A stretch of 64,000 bases of DNA, from positions 248,001 through 312,000 of the forward strand of contig JASANG010000089.1 in assembly GCA_030248215.1 (NCBI GenBank), written 5' to 3'. The notes under the pieces were generated by a model. It made no database searches and was not told where the DNA came from. It was given only the letters and a program-made list of their open reading frames with translations. The DNA is from Enoplolaimus lenunculus (lineage: Eukaryota > Nematoda > Enoplea > Enoplida > Thoracostomopsidae). The translations under genes were made by a program, and so were the position numbers. This document shows, in pieces, positions 59,650 to 64,000 of this stretch. How positions within the stretch are numbered: position 1 is the stretch's first letter; the number at the start of each line of letters is the position of its first letter.

Positions 59650-61275
59650 GGATTTGAGACAACTCTAGCAGTGTAGTTTAGATCGTGTTAAATGTCCTTA
59701 CTGCCTACGAAGCGAGTCAGGAAAAAAGAAATCTAATATTTTCAGGGCTTCAGGATGCTCGAAATCTCTTTTAACAGCACAGAGACAACTATTGTTTATA
59801 TATTCGTACATAGTAGCGAGCAGTAGCTATTAGATCGTAATGTTTATAGTCCCTTCAAAGACACTCGAGAAAAAAACACGTTGGTGTCCACGGCATATGG
59901 ACATGTTCATTACTTTGCATACAGCACGTTAATTGTCCTGATAGTTTCAAAACAACCTGTAGACAATTTAAGTGCTGCAACAACCAAGTTTCCGGGAGCA
60001 ACGTAGGGCCAAAAAAGGAATGACAATTTTTTACAGTAGCGCATGCGTTTCGACGTAGATTACCCATTAGTTATTTGTATTTTCAAATTAGAATAATAAA
60101 AGATTTTGTCCAATCGAGGCAAATAGGGCACCTAATGCTGGTTATTCAATGTACCTCCCTGGTTTTGAAGTCAATGTCTTCTTTCAAGTTTGTTACACAT
60201 CATTTCGGCAAGCACAGCTTCACAATTCTAGAAAATGGTTTACTAGAAATTTAAGAAAAAAGGCACAGCAAATACGATATATATTTTCCTTGATTTGTAG
60301 GAAATCAAATATAGGAAATTGAGTAAAATTACGTTAGTTATTTGGAAATATTTTTCCAAATATAGTTTGGAAATAAAACATAATATTTTTCTAGATTTCT
60401 GAAAAAGTTGTACCGTGCACGATTCTAGGAAATTTCACACTGAATACAAAGTAAAAAAAGTTCCATAAACCTAGGAAATTTATTTAGTGTGTACGCTCTA
60501 CAAGAGTGTAATTTTGACACCAAGTAATTTTGTCTTATCTTAGTGGCGTTTTTTGGGGGTAAGGAGGCTTTTTCTCCCCACATTAATTTGGACCTGGAAC
60601 ACTACCGGACCTAGCGGACCCCAATCTTAACAAAATTTTGTTTAGGTTTGCATTCAATTTTTGTATGTTTAAAATAATTTAGCATGTTAGCAGATATAAA
60701 CATTGCGCGGTGAATCTGAGAAATAATGTACTTGCAGTCAATAGCGGTTCTACAACTGTGAATCAACTGTTGAAAACAATTTTGTGGAGAAAACAATCAT
60801 ATATTTTAAACAGGCTCGTAACCAGAACCTTTAATTAAGAAAAGTTAAGCTTACAAGGATTTGTAACAAAACCTTGAAAACAAATTGTCCTAAAATTTCA
60901 AGACACTTACTTTCTTAAATTTTCAAGACATGAAAGTCTTGTTAGACATTAATAGTTTAAAACAGCTCAAAAATTCGTTTCGTAAATGATTAAAACATAA
61001 TTGTCTCATATATATTCAAGAAATTGATATTGCCAATTTATAAGACACAAATTTCTTTCTTTCCAAAAATAGTTGTTTTTATTCAAGAATTAATTTTCTT
61101 ATTTTTGTATGAGAAAAAAGTGCTCCAAAAGGGTATACAAATAATCGAATTTCAAAATATTTCGGGTTGAGCTTAAGGCTCCCCCCAACTTAAGTATACG
61201 TCTTGGACGTATCTTAAGTTGTAAAATTTGGGTATACCGTGGAGTCGGCTTTATATGGCAAATCTCTCTGTTAAT
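59650..61275. other. Non-coding stretch with AGGAAAT and AAGACA repeats
   Basis: 59.99-60.08 kb has one arm of the GGTCATCCACGT-type repeat. 60.26-60.49 kb is rich in AGGAAATT. 60.89-61.06 kb is rich in AAGACA/TCTT, related to the family at 61.28 kb. No gene. Confidence 0.5.
61186..61221. other. Strong small hairpin
   Basis: CAACTTAAGTATACGTC, loop TTG, then GACGTATCTTAAGTTG; one unpaired base in a 16-17-bp stem. Confidence 0.6.
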
Positions 61276-61510
61276 TTCAGACATATTTGTCTTATATTTC
61301 AGAAATATTTTTCTTAATCGTTCATAAAACGAAATCTTAAATTAAGACATGTAAGCGTGAAAATTGTTAGACCAATATTTCTAAAAAATTTAAGAAATAA
61401 AAGTCTTCAATTCAAGACATATACGTCGGGAGTCTGTATCAAGACATAATCGACTTAAATTTAAGACAATATTTCTTGTATGCAAGACAATTTATTTTGT
61501 GTGCAGGGGA
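61276..61510. mobile_element. Dispersed repeat rich in AAGACA, second copy
   Basis: Text CAGACATATTTGTCTTATAT, AAGAAATAAAAGTCTT and CAAGACATATACGTC aligns with 32456-32660. Confidence 0.65.
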
Positions 61511-62060
61511 AAGTATGTCACAATTTTGAAATTGATGTGTGAACAATAATCGTACAGTGAAAGAATCGCATACTTTAAGAAAGAAAATCTAAAAGGGAAA
61601 CCAATCTTGTGGGGAAAGCATTATATATTTTAAGACAGAAATATAACATAGAAAAATCATCTGGGATGAAATCTTATATTTTAAGGGGCCGAAATTTCGT
61701 ATGCTAAGAACATACATGACACTGGAATTAGCAACACAATTTTACAAACGTTATCAGTTTCAAATATTCACAAATACTGTTGCATTTCAGGCTGTTATAA
61801 GTATTCGAACGTAAGCATAAACCATAAACACGATTATCGGTTATAATATAGTTTACAGTGGCATATAAGTTACACCGGTACTATTACAAGGCATCAGAGA
61901 CACATAGTCAAGAGTGCGACGTGAGAAGAAAAGTTTCTGGCCCTGCATAATACTTGGAGATAGTGTGAAAGCAACTTTACACCACCTTTGTTTGTGAGAG
62001 AAATCTCATGTTTCGCGCGTAGTTGTTGTTTTTACCTACGTCAGCACTGCTCAACTATTT

Positions 62061-62219
62061 TTATAACAATGCAGAATATTTATTTGCAATAACACGCAAT
62101 CTTTTAGCAATCCATGCGCCAGCGTACAGCATAAGATAGCCGAATTCAACAAATGTGATTGCTGAAGTCCCAATGCACAGTCCAATGATACCACCCATAT
62201 CGCTAAGCATTGAGTTAAA
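62061..62219 (-). CDS. DEG/ENaC channel terminal exon (pore and TM2)
   Basis: 52 codons plus stop; acceptor ACTCTGTTTCAG, in phase 0 if the frame is read from TTT. Text: SMLSDMGGIIGLCIGTSAIT then FVEFGYLMLYAGAW, ending in the basic tail AKRLRVIANKYSALL. GG-x-x-GL-x-x-G-x-S-x-x-T-x-x-E is the family signature, including the G-x-S selectivity filter and the start of TM2. The cytosolic tail is short. Upstream exons are not resolved within 62.3-64 kb and may lie beyond the window. On the minus strand it ends before the DEG/ENaC start exon at 41.7 kb, so it belongs to a different copy. Confidence 0.88.
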   Translation of the reverse strand, partial: FNSMLSDMGGIIGLCIGTSAITFVEFGYLMLYAGAWIAKRLRVIANKYSALL

Positions 62220-62589
62220 CTGAAACAGAGTAAGTTGTAACAGGTACCGTTTGTTTAATATAATCGGACAGTGGACCAGGGATGTAGCAATAAGTTTTGC
62301 AAGAGGGATCACGTTTTGCAAAAATTTCGAATAATGTACCTTGTGTAACCTAAATGGAAACATTAAAATCTCTAACCAAAACCACAAACGGTGTGACTGT
62401 TTAAACATCTTGGTTACGAATTTACACGGGTCCGTAAATAAAAGGGCTGTTGGGCTGAGGTCCGCTCAAGATGTTTTGGCTTCTATGTAATAGCTTCGAC
62501 CTGCTTGTAAAATTTAGCGAAATCGTCGCATTTCTTTATCTGCAATCTGTTGGTCTCTAATGCAACTTGCACAATAAATAACATGCGTA

Positions 62590-63003
62590 CTGTATTGACC
62601 CGAATAAGAGGTGGGTAATAAGAGGGGTTCCCCATTTTGAGTCCGGATCAATAGCAAACCGTAATCCTAACAAGACTCCGTAAGCGGATAAAGTCCCTAA
62701 ACCCTAATTAGTCCATAAATAAATGACTCCATGGCCAAATAATTTGATTTCGGAACTTTAAAGCGTACTTAAATTTTGAAAGTACATTCCTAAGTATAAC
62801 CTTGTATTATCGCTCATGCTATTGACACAAGACAAATAAACGTTTGATTTAACGGATAATTGCAGTACCGGATATATATCAGTAACGAAGGGCGACGGAT
62901 CGTGCGTTAAAAATAAATTACAGTCCGTAACCGGATAACAAGGGGGTACCCTCTGGAGAGGCCAAATCAATATCAGTCCCCCCTCTTATTCGGGTCACTA
63001 CAG
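62590..63003. mobile_element. TA-target MITE copy 5
   Basis: Ends CTGTATTGACCCGAATAAG and CTTATTCGGGTCACTACAG. TA precedes the left end; the right flank is CA. 414 bp, close to copy 2. Confidence 0.9.
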
Positions 63004-63023
63004 CACACCATTTGAGGTTTGAG

Positions 63024-63279
63024 TGGGTAGTGTCATGGACTCTAAAGCCAAAAAACTTCAGTATCCTGGATGCTGAGGCCAAATAGCTTCAGCATCGTGG
63101 ACACTGAAGCTTTTCTGGTTTCAGTATCCAGGATATTGAAGCTTTTTTGGCTTCAGTGTCCATGATACTAAAACATTTTGTTTTCATTGTTCTGGACACT
63201 TAAGCTTTTTAGCTTCAGTGTACCGGATAAGCTTCAGTGTTCTAAGCAAAAAAAACTTCAGGGTCCATAACACTACCCC
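63024..63279. mobile_element. Small foldback repeat of CTTCAGTATCC motifs
   Basis: Outer arms GGGTAGTGTCATGGACTC and GGGTCCATAACACTACCC are inverted copies. Inside, GCTTCAGTGTCC / GGACACTGAAGC motifs alternate in both orientations, so the whole ~255 bp can fold. Confidence 0.75.
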
Positions 63280-63632
63280 TCAAAAGTCACTTGGTGTACG
63301 CTTGTTATTGTGGAAGTTGCAATAACAGTTTGTGCTCCTGGTATGCGCAACAAAACAATTGAAAAAAGCTCTCAGCTTTGTTCCGAATTTTGCAGAGCGT
63401 TTCATTAATAAATTTGCTATAAAACATGCATTTTGTACAAATATGGTCCCTACACAGTTTCTAACAAACCATTTGAAAAGTTATCGTTAATACACTCAAA
63501 GCGGAAACATTCGATTTTTCAAAAAATTGTCCGCATTGAGTTGTATTTCGTTTGTATATATAACGCCAAAACACTGTACGAACTTTTCAAAACATGTTTA
63601 AATACGCATAAAATAGGAATGCACAAGTTTTA

Positions 63633-64000
63633 TGTGGGGTTCCCGTTATAACTGAGGCAACCTAGAGCACGTGATGTCCTTATTACAATAACGGGTAACA
63701 TTTTGTCAGCACATCGGTTTGAATTATCTGCTATCCTTATGTGACATTCACTGTTTGTAATACAATATCATATGATATTCGAAATATTGTCCGTCAATGT
63801 CATATGATGTGTATGAAAATGTCTGCAAGGTTGTAGTAAACTAGTCTGAATATTTTGTACAAGACAATATGACAATAAAATTTGAAATTTGAATTATTTG
63901 TACTTAAGAATAAATTTAGGCACAATTTCCACAAGAAGCTAATTCAGTATCCGACATCACTCGTAACTACATTATCTGACATTTTTGTATGATTAGTGTC
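63633..64000. mobile_element. Harbinger-like MITE, left part running off the window
   Basis: TTA then TGTGGGGTTCCCGTTATAAC, GGGTAACATTTTGT, AATATCATATGATATTC and CTGCAAGGTTGTAGTAAACT, collinear with the complete copy at 33042-33703. Confidence 0.82.

Noticed and set aside
62230-62408. Upstream extension of the DEG/ENaC terminal exon, with a cysteine-rich stretch in another frame
   Set aside because: The same-frame extension has no family features before the acceptor. The alternative frame would need an intron of under 30 bases.

Overview
The window looks like intron-rich, AT-rich nuclear DNA from an invertebrate animal. The evidence is GT-AG exons of C-type lectin-like domains (CTLD), sushi/CCP domains and DEG/ENaC channel segments, separated by roughly 0.5-6 kb introns full of small non-autonomous transposons. 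I cannot name the species. A tunicate or another marine invertebrate would fit, but that is a guess.

Layout. At 1-5.4 kb lies an old Polinton/Maverick-type element fossil (family B DNA polymerase C-terminal part and other remnants), plus a 20-bp minisatellite. From 38,952 down to 6,373, all on the minus strand, I resolve 18 exons that join without a frame clash. They encode three single-exon CTLDs, then a repeated module of a three-exon CTLD followed by a one-exon sushi domain (CTLD-sushi, CTLD-sushi, CTLD-sushi, CTLD). Every domain block starts and ends in intron phase 1, the classic arrangement for exon shuffling and tandem duplication. By my count the 18 exons give 3,786 bp, about 1,262 codons. 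Neither the true start nor the true end of this transcript is established.

Upstream on the same strand (41.7 and 40.7 kb) are two exons with the N-terminal half of a DEG/ENaC channel: the HG gating motif, the first membrane segment and the FPAVT-C-N motif. A separate DEG/ENaC terminal exon carrying the pore signature lies at 62.1-62.2 kb. So either a truncated channel gene sits directly in front of a lectin gene, or the window holds a channel whose extracellular loop is replaced or extended by lectin and sushi modules. A transcript would decide.

The rest is repeat-rich. There is a PIF/Harbinger-like MITE family with 3-bp TTA/TAA target duplications and many palindromes; a TA-target (mariner/pogo-like) MITE family with five clear copies; a TTAA-target piggyBac-like MITE carrying a tRNA-like module, inserted into one of those; two head-to-tail tRNA-Arg-like SINE dimers; a 2.1-kb element with ~250-bp inverted ends; two opposite copies of a large LTR-like element with 176-bp tandem repeats and a CCAAT/TATA promoter; and several tandem arrays. 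I see no rRNA, no convincing functional tRNA, no operon and no CRISPR.
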